Source of the DNA: Galaxea fascicularis
Lineage: Eukaryota > Cnidaria > Anthozoa > Scleractinia > Euphylliidae
Reading direction: 5' to 3'
NCBI GenBank assembly: GCA_948470475.1
Contig: OX419342.1
Location: 22,835,077-22,899,076, forward strand
Length of the DNA: 64,000 nucleotides
Shown here: positions 10,744 to 21,309 of the stretch, piece by piece
Numbering within the stretch: the first letter of the stretch is position 1
How the letters are laid out: each line of letters opens with the position of its first letter
Position numbers and translations under genes: made by a program
The notes under the pieces: model-generated
Told to the model about the DNA's origin: nothing
Seen by the model: the letters and a program-made list of their open reading frames with translations, nothing else
Database searches by the model: none

Positions 10744-11586
10744 ATGACTCGAAGGTCAAATTCTGCTTCAAATTCTAATGCTAAATCCCTTCAAGAAGAG
10801 AACGTCTCTTTGAAGAAAGAAATAGAAAGCTTGAAGCATGAACTTGGGCGGATTTCATCTGCGCTAAAGTCTCATGAATCTTCGCACGGCGGCCATAAAC
10901 CGCACCCTGAAACGGAAAAGTCTCTGGAATTTGTCGGAGCCGAGTACGACGATCTAAAAGGTCTTCACAAAGCAGTCCAGAACGACTTAAAGGCGCTTAG
11001 TGACCGACTCAATTCTCTTAGCGCCCGAGTTGAAGAAATGGCCATCGAAATTGACAACTTGGTCCAACACAGTTACAGCTTTAATGTTAAACTCGTTGGT
11101 GTGCCCGAGACTGTTGAGACAGGATCTGAGAGGGAGCCTGCTATAGACACCACGAAACTCTGTGTTCGCATCTTTCAAGCTATGGGTTGTAACATCTCCA
11201 TTAACGATATCGACATAGCCCACCGAGTGCCCGCACGAAATGCTACAAACGGCCCAAGGCCGATCATATGCAGATTTGTAAGGCGGCTTATAAGAGAAGA
11301 AGTCATGTCACACCGACGAGAGATCACTAGAGTCGACCCAAAAGATGTGGGCCTCGGTGATACTGCTGATTTATCTAACTCTATGGTGCTAGACCACCTT
11401 ACGCCGAAAGCCCAGAAGCTTCTTGCAGAAGCAAAAAAATTCAAGATACAACATAATTACGCTTTCTGCTGGACGAAAAACTCTGTCGTCTATCTTCGAT
11501 TCACGGAAGACAGCCGCGCCATCAGAGTGAAAGACTTTACAACTCTCCACATGTTAGGCCAGCGGGAATCAGAAACCCACAGATAA
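10744..11586 (+). CDS. LINE ORF1 protein (coiled coil plus RRM-like domain)
   Basis: 280 residues. Residues about 15-45 and 65-110 are heptad-rich coiled coil, expected to drive trimer formation. From about 113 (FNVKLVGVPE) comes the RNA-binding RRM-like part, with the DIDIAHRVP and PIICRFVRR motifs usual in ORF1 of CR1/L2/L1-type LINEs. The C-terminal part includes AEAKKFK and FCWTKN. It is expected to bind element RNA in a cytoplasmic ribonucleoprotein. It ends TAA-GTG-TAA, two in-frame stops, and is in the same reading frame as ORF2, which follows after 33 bases. Confidence 0.85.
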   Translation: MTRRSNSASNSNAKSLQEENVSLKKEIESLKHELGRISSALKSHESSHGGHKPHPETEKSLEFVGAEYDDLKGLHKAVQNDLKALSDRLNSLSARVEEMAIEIDNLVQHSYSFNVKLVGVPETVETGSEREPAIDTTKLCVRIFQAMGCNISINDIDIAHRVPARNATNGPRPIICRFVRRLIREEVMSHRREITRVDPKDVGLGDTADLSNSMVLDHLTPKAQKLLAEAKKFKIQHNYAFCWTKNSVVYLRFTEDSRAIRVKDFTTLHMLGQRESETHR

Positions 11587-11619
11587 GTGTAATTGCTTTT
11601 TGCCTCTACATTTCTCATT

Positions 11620-14600
11620 ATGGCAGGGAAGAGAGATTGTAAATTGTCTAAACAATTGTTCCGTGAACTACCGTATAACGGCATTAACATTGCGTATGCT
11701 CATGGCCAGTTTAATAATAGCCTGCCATCACAAATACCTTCAAGAAAGTGCCTCGAGCGACTCACTAGCATTTTCGATGTTGATATATTTAACTTAAATG
11801 ATGAAAACTCTACGGTCGACCCAGATCTAAATTGTTTATTCAAAAGCATTCGTTGTAAATATTATTCTCCCTTAAGCTTTAAGCAACAATTTAAACCTAA
11901 TGAATCCGCCCTATCGAAGCTGTCTTTATTCCATACAAATATCAGAAGTCTTAGGAGCAATTTAGATGATTTTCAAGGCCACATTCTTCATGAACTTGAT
12001 TTTCATTTCAATATAATTGCAGTGTCAGAAACTAGAATCTGTAATGATATTCTTGACTTCAACCCAAACATTCCTAATTACAACTTCGAGTTTGTCCCAA
12101 CACCTCTTTCTGCTGGAGGTGTTGGAATGTACATTGATGAAACAATGAATTATACGGTTATTGAAAGAACATCTAATGAGGCATTCCAGGCTTTGTGGAT
12201 TGAACTGAAGTTTATGAAGCAATGTAACATTATCTGTGGCGTTATTTATAGGCAACACAATTCTGCGGAACGTTTTCTAGACTATTTTGAAGATGCTGTT
12301 GATCGCTACAGCGCTACAGGAAAACCGATCTGCCTCTTAGGTGATGTCAACATAAATATTCTTCGTGCTCAAACTTGTAACTATGCCCAACAATTTCTTG
12401 ATTGCCTACAGAGCTATGCTCTTCTTCCGACAATCGATAAACCGACAAGAGTGTACAATAATTCAGCAACACTTATTGACAATATTTTTACAAATAAGTT
12501 CTGTGAATATTTTGCCAGTGGAAACATTGTTTCTGATATTACTGATCATTTTTCACAATTCTGCGTCTTTCAGTCATCCATTGAAGCAACTCAGCCTGCC
12601 AAAATTACTGTTCGTGATTACTCAAAATTCTCTGAGCAGAAATTTTTGCAGGATCTTTCACAATTACATTGGGAATCTCTTCTCTCTGGGAGTGATGTCG
12701 ACAAGCTATTCTCTACTTTTTATAACAAGTTGAACAAATTAACCAACAAACATGCCCCACTTCGCTCTTTGTCTAAACGTAAAATTAAGCAACTGTCAAA
12801 ACCATGGATAACCATGGGAATTAGAAAATCTATAAGGATCAAGAATGAGCTTTTCTTTTCTGGTGATCGAGACAAATATAAATTCTATAGAAATAAAATA
12901 CTGCACCTTTCCCGAATTAGCAAAAGAACATTTTATCACAATTATTTTATGCAAAATGTATGCAACATGAAAAAGACTTGGGAAGGTATAAATGCACTGA
13001 TCAGTCATAAAAAAGGTAGTAAAGCAATCTCTTGCATTAAGCGGCCCGATAACAGTATTACCGCTGATCAATTGGAAATTCCAAACATTCTTAACAAACA
13101 TTTTGCTTCCGTCGGACCTCAATTAGCATCCAAGATACCGCACTCCCCTATACACTTCTCCCAATATTTACCTAAAGACAGCATTCCGTCATCATCTTTT
13201 GCATTTGACATAGTCTTGCCCTGTGAAATTGTAGCTGAGATTAACTCACTTCCTCGAAATAAAGCTCTAGGACTGTACTCTTGCCCTGTTCGAATCCTAA
13301 AGGTTGCATGCCAGTTTCTTTCTAAGCCCTTAGCTATTTTACTTAATAAGTCAGTTCAAAGAGGCATTTATCCCTCAAAGCTTAAACATGCAAAAATAAT
13401 ACCAGTATTCAAAAATGAAGACGAGTCTGACCCAAACAATTATAGACCGATATCACTTTTGTCTGTTTTTAATCGTATCTTTGAGAAACTTATGTATAAG
13501 CGAGTAAAATCTTTTATTGATAAATATGACATACTTTCTAAATCTCAATACGGCTTTAGAGAGAACTGTTCTACAGAACACGCCCTTATTGATATTGTTA
13601 ATAAAATACAACTTAATTTTGATAAAAGATTATACTCATGCGGAATATTTATAGATCTTAAAAAAGCGTTTGATACCGTGGACCATGATATTTTATTGTA
13701 CAAATTGGAACACTATGGCATAAGAGGTATAGTTAAGAGCTGGTTTTGCTCATACCTTAAAAATAGACACCAAACAACACAAGTCGGCCCATATATTTCT
13801 AAAACTGAGGTTAGTTCCTGTGGTGTTCCACAAGGTTCTGTGTTGGGTCCTTTGTTGTTCTTGTTATACATCAATGATATTTCTTATTCGTCTAATCAAT
13901 TGAATTTCTTTCTCTTTGCCGATGATACGAACCTTCTCTATGCTGATAAGAATCTGCGCTCGTTAGAAGCTATGGTCAATAAGGAACTTGCTAGTGTATG
14001 TAATTGGCTCACGGCAAATAAATTATCTCTTAACACCAAGAAATCAAATTTTGTAATTTTCCGGCCATATCAGAAACGATTGGACTTCGACGTATCTATA
14101 AAATTTTTCGATCACGCTAAAAATTCTTTAATTCCCCTAGAGAGGAAGGACTATGTTAAATACCTTGGTATTCTCATCGATTCAAACCTGACTTGGAAGC
14201 AACATATATTATTTATCTCCTCAAAGATCAGCAAATCTCTTGGAATTCTTTCGAGACTGAGGCACTTTGTTCCCACTGATACGTTATTAAGCATATATCG
14301 GTCTCTGATTCAGCCTTACATAACTTATGGCATTGCTGTATGGGGTCAAGCTGCTCAAACAAATTGGGAAAAATTGCTAATTTTGCAAAAGCGTGCTCTT
14401 CGTTTAATTCATTTCGCTCCATACAGATCTCATGCAATCCCGCTATTCATCCAACATAATATCCTGCCGCTGAATTTTCAATATTGCAAGTCAGTTTGCA
14501 CTATTATGCATGACGTTTCTAACAATATTTTGCCGGCAAACATTTCTAACCTATTTCTTCATTCAACACAAGTGCATAATTATAATACTAGATTTTCAGA

Positions 14601-14835
14601 GGCTGGTAGTCTTAACATTAAATATTCCAGAACAAATCAGCTAAAACACTCATTTTCTAGATTCGGTGCAAGGATTTGGAACAGTATCCCTCAAAGTATC
14701 CGAGTACTCCCTAAACATAAATTTAAGGCCTCTTTACATCAGCTCGTTTTACATATTTTGGAATTGGAGGATACTTATGTTGACACACCTACTTTAGTTA
14801 GTAAATTAAGTAACATGACATGCAATGTAAAATAG
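11620..14835 (+). CDS. LINE ORF2: AP endonuclease and reverse transcriptase
   Basis: 1071 residues from the ATG at 11620; the open frame extends 9 codons upstream to 11593 without an ATG. Residues ~100-320 form the APE-like endonuclease, with HTNIRSL near 104, GDVNIN near 240 and SDITDH near 304. The reverse transcriptase follows: FIDLKKAFD near 676, PQGSVLGP near 735 and the catalytic FADD at 766-769. A C-terminal region ends in the conserved ARIWNSIP segment. The enzyme nicks target DNA and primes cDNA synthesis there. All catalytic motifs are present and no stop interrupts the ORF. Same frame as ORF1, so re-initiation after the ORF1 stops is the likely translation route (inference). Confidence 0.92.
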   Translation: MAGKRDCKLSKQLFRELPYNGINIAYAHGQFNNSLPSQIPSRKCLERLTSIFDVDIFNLNDENSTVDPDLNCLFKSIRCKYYSPLSFKQQFKPNESALSKLSLFHTNIRSLRSNLDDFQGHILHELDFHFNIIAVSETRICNDILDFNPNIPNYNFEFVPTPLSAGGVGMYIDETMNYTVIERTSNEAFQALWIELKFMKQCNIICGVIYRQHNSAERFLDYFEDAVDRYSATGKPICLLGDVNINILRAQTCNYAQQFLDCLQSYALLPTIDKPTRVYNNSATLIDNIFTNKFCEYFASGNIVSDITDHFSQFCVFQSSIEATQPAKITVRDYSKFSEQKFLQDLSQLHWESLLSGSDVDKLFSTFYNKLNKLTNKHAPLRSLSKRKIKQLSKPWITMGIRKSIRIKNELFFSGDRDKYKFYRNKILHLSRISKRTFYHNYFMQNVCNMKKTWEGINALISHKKGSKAISCIKRPDNSITADQLEIPNILNKHFASVGPQLASKIPHSPIHFSQYLPKDSIPSSSFAFDIVLPCEIVAEINSLPRNKALGLYSCPVRILKVACQFLSKPLAILLNKSVQRGIYPSKLKHAKIIPVFKNEDESDPNNYRPISLLSVFNRIFEKLMYKRVKSFIDKYDILSKSQYGFRENCSTEHALIDIVNKIQLNFDKRLYSCGIFIDLKKAFDTVDHDILLYKLEHYGIRGIVKSWFCSYLKNRHQTTQVGPYISKTEVSSCGVPQGSVLGPLLFLLYINDISYSSNQLNFFLFADDTNLLYADKNLRSLEAMVNKELASVCNWLTANKLSLNTKKSNFVIFRPYQKRLDFDVSIKFFDHAKNSLIPLERKDYVKYLGILIDSNLTWKQHILFISSKISKSLGILSRLRHFVPTDTLLSIYRSLIQPYITYGIAVWGQAAQTNWEKLLILQKRALRLIHFAPYRSHAIPLFIQHNILPLNFQYCKSVCTIMHDVSNNILPANISNLFLHSTQVHNYNTRFSEAGSLNIKYSRTNQLKHSFSRFGARIWNSIPQSIRVLPKHKFKASLHQLVLHILELEDTYVDTPTLVSKLSNMTCNVK

Positions 14836-15187
14836 GTTTTTAATTTTGTAAGCTGTATTGTTATAATTTCAGTTCATCTCTGTATCGTTTATATAGCTAT
14901 CTTCTCTTTCCTTTTCCTACTTTCCTTTTTCTTTTTCTTAAAATAGATACTCAAACTAGCTTTATCTAACTGCAATTTCTATTTTATCTATTGATCTATT
15001 TATTTATTCAAAGTGCATATCGTAATCATTATATCTTTTTACTTATCTCATACTCATAATTACATTTACTCTTAAAACAGTCCTTCTCGCTACCCGCCTA
15101 GATTAGCTTTAGCTATTTGCGGGTTAGCGCTGTTGTGTCTCATGTTGATTAATTTTAATAAACTTGAACTTGAACTTGAACTTGAAC

Positions 15188-18100
15188 AGTGGCGCTGAAA
15201 ATCAAACGACTGAATCCGTAACAAGGGTCCGTCATAATAACTGGACTAACGGTGGAGAATTGGACGGTACAGGAGAAGAAAGATTTGAGCCAACAAGTAT
15301 AAGTCAAACGATACATGCCAGTAATGCCCTGATCTCTAAGCGTCTTATGCTTGTGTGCCTGACCGTGGTTTTCCTGGTATCCGTGATATCGATTGTGCTG
15401 TCTTTAATGGCACTGGTAGCAAAAGCTTGCTCCAAAGAATTTGAAGAATCAGATTCAAAAGGTATTTAATGTTTACTTGTTGAAAATGATGGAACGTTAA
15501 TACATTACGCCAATTTAGCACTAGAAATTATTTAGAGAAACTACGAAAAAGAATTGAAATCAACATGATTCTCTCGTCTGTTGGTTTGTTCCGGAAACGC
15601 AAATCGTTGAGGGCTGAAATAAAAGCAGGAGTATGTAAAATCTAAAATATTAACACAAACCGGTCAAGTATACCCTTGTCGTTCTGTCGGTCGTCTTCAA
15701 GCACTACGAACTGGCTTTTTCCAATTAGTCAGCCGATACGCGGCTGGCCTTGAATTTTACATGAGCGTACGTGGTCTACAATTGTATCAGCAATCTTTTC
15801 TTTTTTGCTGATTTCTGCTTGTTCAGTGAATTTTTTGAGTGCTTTGCATTGATGGCTCAATATCATGCCTGAATACCTCAAAAGAGGCCATTGGCAGGTG
15901 GGTGAGCACGCGTGATTGAGCGTATAACAATGATTAGGAAGCACTTCAGTTTAAAGTCTTAATTCTCTGTTTGTTCACGGCGCAAAAGGGACAGACGTTC
16001 ATTCTTACTGTTAACGAGACAAGACACTGGCTCGCATTTGTTATTAGGTAGTTTACGCAACTTCAACGACGACGGCAATGAAAACGTCATTTAAAAAAGA
16101 AACTTCCCATTTTTGTTACTCTTTCGTGATTATTCCAACTTGTTCAACTCAAAAAATGCTGGCGAACTGTCCAAGGTTTGAATTACTGTGAATGGTGTTA
16201 AAGTAAAGATAAAGAAAGAAAAATTTGTTGTCATGCGGTCGCATTCGGGTAGAAAGCGAAAATTTAGTCATTTCAAGTCGTCGTTTGGCAGGCAACGGCA
16301 AAGAAATGTACCAAAATGTAAAACGCACGTGCAGAGCGATTGTTTTTGCTCAATAAAGTGTATATGACAGACTTTTGTTATTTGCTCGATTAAATCTCCC
16401 CTGAACGGTACTGATATGTATAGCAAAAAAAAAAATTTCGAAGCGATTTTCCTTCCTCGTGTTTTGATGTACCAAAAACGTCAAATTTCACTTCCGGTGG
16501 GGTACAAAACCGCGAGACCAAAAACAGGAGACTGGGAACGATTGTGACGTCATTTCAGGACTTCAAGCTTCGCGAAAAATAGATTTCTCAGTCATTTTCT
16601 TATCGTGAGCTAATCAAATTGCTAAGAAATGGTACAATAGTGCGTTTTTTATAAGAAAATAAGAAAATGTCGGAGAAATCTGAAGTCCTGAAATGACGTC
16701 ACAATTTTTCCCAGTCTCCTGTTTTCGGTCTCGCGGCTTTGTACCCCACCGAAAGTGAAATTCGACGCTTTTGGTACATCAAAACACGGGGAAGGAAAAT
16801 CGCTATCGAAAATTGTTTTTTACTATACTTATCAGTACATTGGGGAGATTTAATCGAGCAAATAAAAAAAAGTCTGTCATATACACTTTAAGCCCATGGT
16901 TGTGTGGCGTTCTCGTTAGCGTCGCCGTCGTAGTTGCGTAAGCTCCCTGTTTGGGCGACGTTGGTGCGGTCGCGCCCACGAGCAATAGCGCTAGCCATGA
17001 TTACCATGAGAAAAGCAGTTCTACCATTCAGGGCCATCACTTGTCAATCAGAGCGATCGATATACCTTATCCTCTAATTGGGTAATACTAACTAAAGCTA
17101 TTTTCCTCCTTTGCTCCTTCCTTTCTTCCTCCCCCCCCCCCCCCCCCCCACACGTCCCTTTCTCCCTTTCTTGTTCGCTCCGTCCCCAATAGGCCATTTC
17201 CGAGTTCATGTCTGCCTCCTCTTCAAAGCGAGTCTAAGTGCGAAGTTTTTGTTATGAAAATTAGTTTTCATTCATATGTAAAGTAGAACTAATTACCATC
17301 ACAAAGACTTCGCACTTAGACTCTCTTTGAAGAGGAGGCAGACATGAACTCGGAAATGGCCTATTCACTCACTCTTTACTTCCTTACTTAATCACTTGTT
17401 CCCAAGAAACTGCCGGTCCACTCAGCGAAGCGTTACTCAGGATAAAAGCCCTTGAAGAGAATATGAGAAGCTTGGTAAGAAATACCTCAATTAATTATTT
17501 GTCAAGGCGTTCTGGCATTGTGCCTTTTTTTAGCTTTCTTTTGAATCGTCCCGATCTTCTCAAATAGTTTACGATGATAGAAAACACTTACGCCTCGATC
17601 GCTTGAAAGTCGGGTTAGAGGCGCACAGTCGCTAATTTCCTTGTATCTGGCGGGATTACGGCGGCAGGGTCGTAGCAATTGTCAAAGTGACAGCTGTACA
17701 TGTAAATCGAAAAACGTGTCTTGTTGCTTATTATTTTCGCACTTTTTACAGTTCGTTCGGCTTCAACTGCACGTGTCAATGTTTAATCATTTAGATTCAA
17801 CTGAATACTTCTGATTCTGATTAATTCTGGTGGTTGTAGGAGTATAAATGATGCGATCGTTCCAATAGCCAATCATTTTGATGATGGCCCAGCTTGAAAC
17901 ATTACTTGATGAAAGTTTACCTGAATTGAACTCTAAACCACGACTCTCTGAAACCAACGCGTCAGCCTTACCCTAAACGTTAGAAAAGAACTACTTCACA
18001 CTTCGAACTTAATCCCTTTTACCAGTTGAATTAACAAAATACTGTCATTTTTTCCAAGGCACAACTTTTGAGTTCTCTTGCCTGGCGCTTTCGAAAGCTG

Positions 18101-21100
18101 TGAAATTCAAGTTGATTTTAATCTTTTTACATGCTTTTCTTTCTGACGTTGCAGAACCAATTGCAGCAAGACATACAAAGTACAAAAGGTGATTTAAGCG
18201 ATACGAATAGAAACATTAATGGTACAAAAGACAAAGTCTTACAGATAGAGAGCCGGGCAAATAATTCCATTAGCAAGGTAAGTAGTTTGACCTACGGAAC
18301 GTTTAAGTTGTTATGTCTAAGAAACAGAAAGGGAAAACAGACGAATTTCTGGTAGGAGCCCATTCCGTATAAAAGTTTAAAGAATTCCTCTCTGGTTTCT
18401 ACTATATATTCTGAAATACAAACGTGTGGCCTAAATTTGGACAGATCTCTGGTGATCAAAATAGCCAATCATACTTTTAAGTTAACTCCCAAAACTCCAA
18501 TTTTTTGCCATTATTTTTTTCCAAGATTACAATTTTGTTTCTGAAGGGAACCGTGATTGAAAGACAAACAAGAATTATTTTTGCAAAATTAAATCATCGT
18601 CTTGTTTATCTCAAGCACCTCCTAACTCAACTTTGCACGTCAGTTAAAACTTTGACTTGTTACAGCATAAATGCGTTGTAAGTTTACTAAGTTTACTAAC
18701 AGAATTGTGATGCAAATATTTCCGACATTGTATTTAAATGCATTATCCTTTGACTTACACGTATCAGATTCAAAACATCAGTCAGCAGCTTGATGCTTCT
18801 GTGAGTGCAATAAACACGAGCTTCTTTCAAGAACTGGACACAGTGAGAACAAGTTTTTACTCAAGAGTAAGTGGGGCTACCTATTCTTTCCAAAACGGTT
18901 GGGTGACATGTTTAGTGCCGACTCCTGTCCGCCTTTCTTAACTAAAAATCATTCATTCGTAAGCTTTTTCAGTCCGTTAGTGAGCCATGAATTTCTTGGG
19001 AACAAAAGGCGCCTGCTAATATCACACTTTTGCTAAAGAGAAAAAAAACACGCTTTATGGACGTTACTGTCGCCGGTTTTACTCAGCTTTGTGAGCTAAG
19101 TTGTTAAATATATCTGTTAATGATCTAGTTACTTTCGAGGGTTTCTTTGCCGGAAAACACAACATAAGTCTCCAACTCCTTACTTTCCTTGCAAGCGGTT
19201 TCGATAACTAACAAAAACCAGGCACTGGAAGGTATTAGTGTGGAGCTTTTTAAAGCAGTATATACAGCTTAATCGGAAGAAAAATCAACGAACAATAGCT
19301 TGCGTTTCTTGCCTTGCTATCATGTCAGTCAGTGAATAAAAGTTCATCAAGAACTTACAGACACTTCAATATTGTTCTTTTTTCAGTTGAACAACACCAC
19401 TCAAAACCTTGCGATTGCTGATAGTTCCTTGAGAAATCTGCTTCATACAGTCAACAGCTCTTTGAGTGCACAGGTCGGCAAATTGTATTGCTTGGGTATC
19501 CTGTGTAGCTCATTATAAAATCGAAGGCATCAAAAGTGTAATTGGTCTCTAATGCCGGGTTTGGGTCAGGAATAGTCATGGTCACAGACCATTAAAACTG
19601 AACCAACGTACACGCCAAACTACGCCAACTGCAAGGACGCCCCCAGCATACACTCCCATGGGGTCTCTTTTACGATGAAACGATTCGTCGGATCTGTGTG
19701 TGCAAGTTATTATCGTTTCGTCAAGCTTTGGGATTCAGAATACCACTGATTTCAACGCGGATATTTTATTTAGCTTTGTGGATTGCTCTCTTATCAAACT
19801 CAAGACTAACTTTAAGTTATGCTGGCTTAACAAAATTTCAAGCTAAATAATAATCACTGGATTTACTGACTTGAAACGAAATATCCCAGTTTGTCCAGAG
19901 CGATTATTTCTTTGCTTCTATCACGCGCGTCTTCGTCCGCGTCTCAGATCATGCGGTGTTTTAGAAATGAAAAGTCGTGTAACAGCCAAAACAACAGCAT
20001 TGGTACATGTTATTTCTTCTTCTTCACCAACTGCAAATAGTCGAGTCAATCACATACAAGTTTACGGAGTTTCATTGCTTGTAAATCAAAAGAAACTTTT
20101 GAATTTTCCTTTTTCTAGGTACAAAGTATCGGCAAATTGCAAGGTCCCAGAGGTCCGCCAGGGTTCAATGGATCCAAGGGTAACGCAGGGGAACTGGGAC
20201 CTCAAGGAACACAGGGAAATCAAGGTCCACAAGGCGTCAAAGGAGATCGTGGTCCCAAAGGTGATCCAGGGACTAATGGCACTGATGGTGCTGTCGGACA
20301 GAAGGGTGATACAGGACCTCAGGGTGTTAAAGGAGATAGCGGTGCTCAGGGACCACAAGGACCACAGGGCCCTCAAGGACCGCAGGGGGCCCAAGGAGCG
20401 GGAAACTTCAGTCAGTGTACCTATAAAATAATGGAAGGGACTGGGGTCACACCTTCTTCGAATGCGTTAGCTGATGTTACCTTAACCGAGCCGTCGGTAA
20501 GTAACATTGCTGCCTTGCGTTTAATTTGTCTTATTTCTTTTGTGGAGGCAGAATGGCCGAGTGGTTTGGGGCGCTGGATTTCAATGCGGGGACCCGGGTT
20601 CAAATCCCGCTCTGGCCAATAGCTGCTGTTGTTCTGGCTAAGTACTGGTTCAACCTCGTAAATAGTGAACTCAGTGGTCTGCCTCCCGCCAGCTGGCATT
20701 CTTAACTCTGTTGTTTTCTTTTATTATTTGTTTCATTGTCCCTGAAAAGCTCTTCTAGGGGAGTGGTCAATCAAGTATTTATTTATTTATCATCAAAACT
20801 GGATGTTTGTCGCTGTGTTGGAAACAAAGGACGGTGAAGAATTTAGTCGGTTCTTTGGCAACGTGGTTCCACTCATCACACTTCAACTTATCCAGTGAGA
20901 AGCTTGTAATATGCCCCATGCTTTAAGTTAAGATCTCTTGGCTTTACTCCGTGGCAAAAGAAAATCCTCTTTTTTCAATGTTGCAGGGTAAGAGAATCAT
21001 TGGTGTGTCTTGCTCTACAAACGGTGCTGTAGAATATATCTTAAAGGTGTTTGACAATCCAACACTGAGGTACATTTGCGAATGCCGTGGTGAATCTAGC

Positions 21101-21175
21101 TTTTTTGTCCCCGCGGGTTCGCCTTCCTCGATGAAGTGCAGCATTCATTACTGGGAGTGTCCATTGACAACATAA
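15188..21175 (+). CDS. Collagen copy 2: type II membrane collagen with coiled coil, start lost at LINE
   Basis: Exons: 15188-15461 (phase 1 out), 17407-17474, 18155-18277, 18768-18866, 19387-19473, 20119-20496, 20987-21175; all joints keep frame, giving about 405 residues. Order: cytoplasmic tail, one membrane span (LMLVCLTVVFLVSVISIVL), four coiled-coil exons, a ~27-triplet Gly-X-Y stretch (GPQGPQGPQG rich), then a Cys domain split over the last two exons (NFSQC; VSCSTN; CEC; WECP). This layout resembles class A scavenger receptors and membrane collagens such as XIII: N-terminus inside, trimeric stalk outside. No ATG precedes the span in frame: the LINE tail sits directly before 15188. The first usable ATG would be inside the membrane span, so the copy may be null or use an unseen upstream exon. 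Confidence 0.75.
16046..16948. repeat. Large fold-back element in copy 2 first intron
   Basis: About 400-base arms mirror each other around ~16620. The left end TTTACGCAACTTCAACGACG is answered by TCGTAGTTGCGTAAG; inner landmarks such as AGTCTGTCATATACACTTTA and TTTTGATGTACCAAAA appear in both orientations. No transposase ORF. Confidence 0.75.
17188..17365. mobile_element. Palindromic MITE
   Basis: 178 bases with ~60-base inverted ends: AATAGGCCATTTCCGAGTTC at the left and its exact complement at the right, continuing through ATGTCTGCCTCCTCTTCAAAG. Flanks CCCC and CACT give no clear target duplication, though a TA target inside the ends is possible. It lies 40 bases before the second exon of copy 2. 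Confidence 0.8.
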
Positions 21176-21300
21176 AAATTGCATCAAGTGCAGAAGAGAG
21201 TCAACTTATCTTATATTAGTCAACAAGTTGCAACAAGATGCCAATTCCCAGTACTCGCCGGAACATAACCTGACTCTATCGAACCATTCAAAGTAGGTTA
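17880..21300 (+). repeat. Inverted duplication, left arm
   Basis: Exons 3-7 of copy 2, their introns and ~125 bases of 3' flank match, inverted, the right arm at 27212-31770. The outer limit toward the spacer is CCATTCAAAGTAGGTTA (ends 21300). The shared SINE in the last intron shows that it was present before the duplication. Confidence 0.8.
20547..20775 (+). mobile_element. tRNA-derived SINE
   Basis: The head (20547-20618) has box A TGGCCGAGTGG and box B GGTTCAAATCC, of leucine/serine type. The body runs through CTGCCTCCCGCCAG and TGTCCCTGAAAAGC to GTGGTCAATCAAG. A second copy sits at the same intron position in collagen copy 3, and a headless third copy is at 8886-8985. Confidence 0.75.
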
Positions 21301-21309
21301 GCTGTTTCC

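Larger units (their letters stand above)
10485..15187 (+). mobile_element. Full-length LINE retrotransposon, Jockey/CR1-L2-like, both ORFs open
   Basis: A ~4.7 kb element with a short 5' leader, ORF1 (10744-11586), ORF2 (11620-14835), a ~330-base 3' UTR and a microsatellite tail of repeated CTTGAA ending at 15187. Endonuclease of the APE type plus the RT motifs and the non-poly(A) tail place it in the CR1/L2 part of the Jockey superfamily. The 5' border is approximate and no target duplication was seen, which is common for this group. Both ORFs lack stops or frame changes, so the insertion is young and could be competent. It ends one base before the readable start of the first exon of collagen copy 2. 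Confidence 0.85.

Noticed and set aside
15188..15461. Gene 2 exon as part of the LINE
   Set aside because: The LINE tail ends in its microsatellite before it, and the span plus phase-1 donor match the collagen first exons.
20086..20394. ORFs opposite to the collagen exons (also 28784-29125 and 6358-6667)
   Set aside because: Shadows produced by the GGN-NNN-NNN periodicity of Gly-X-Y coding sequence.
20547..20618. tRNA-Leu/Ser gene
   Set aside because: A and B boxes are good but the anticodon arm and acceptor stem do not pair, and the sequence continues into a repeated body found at three sites; it is a SINE head.
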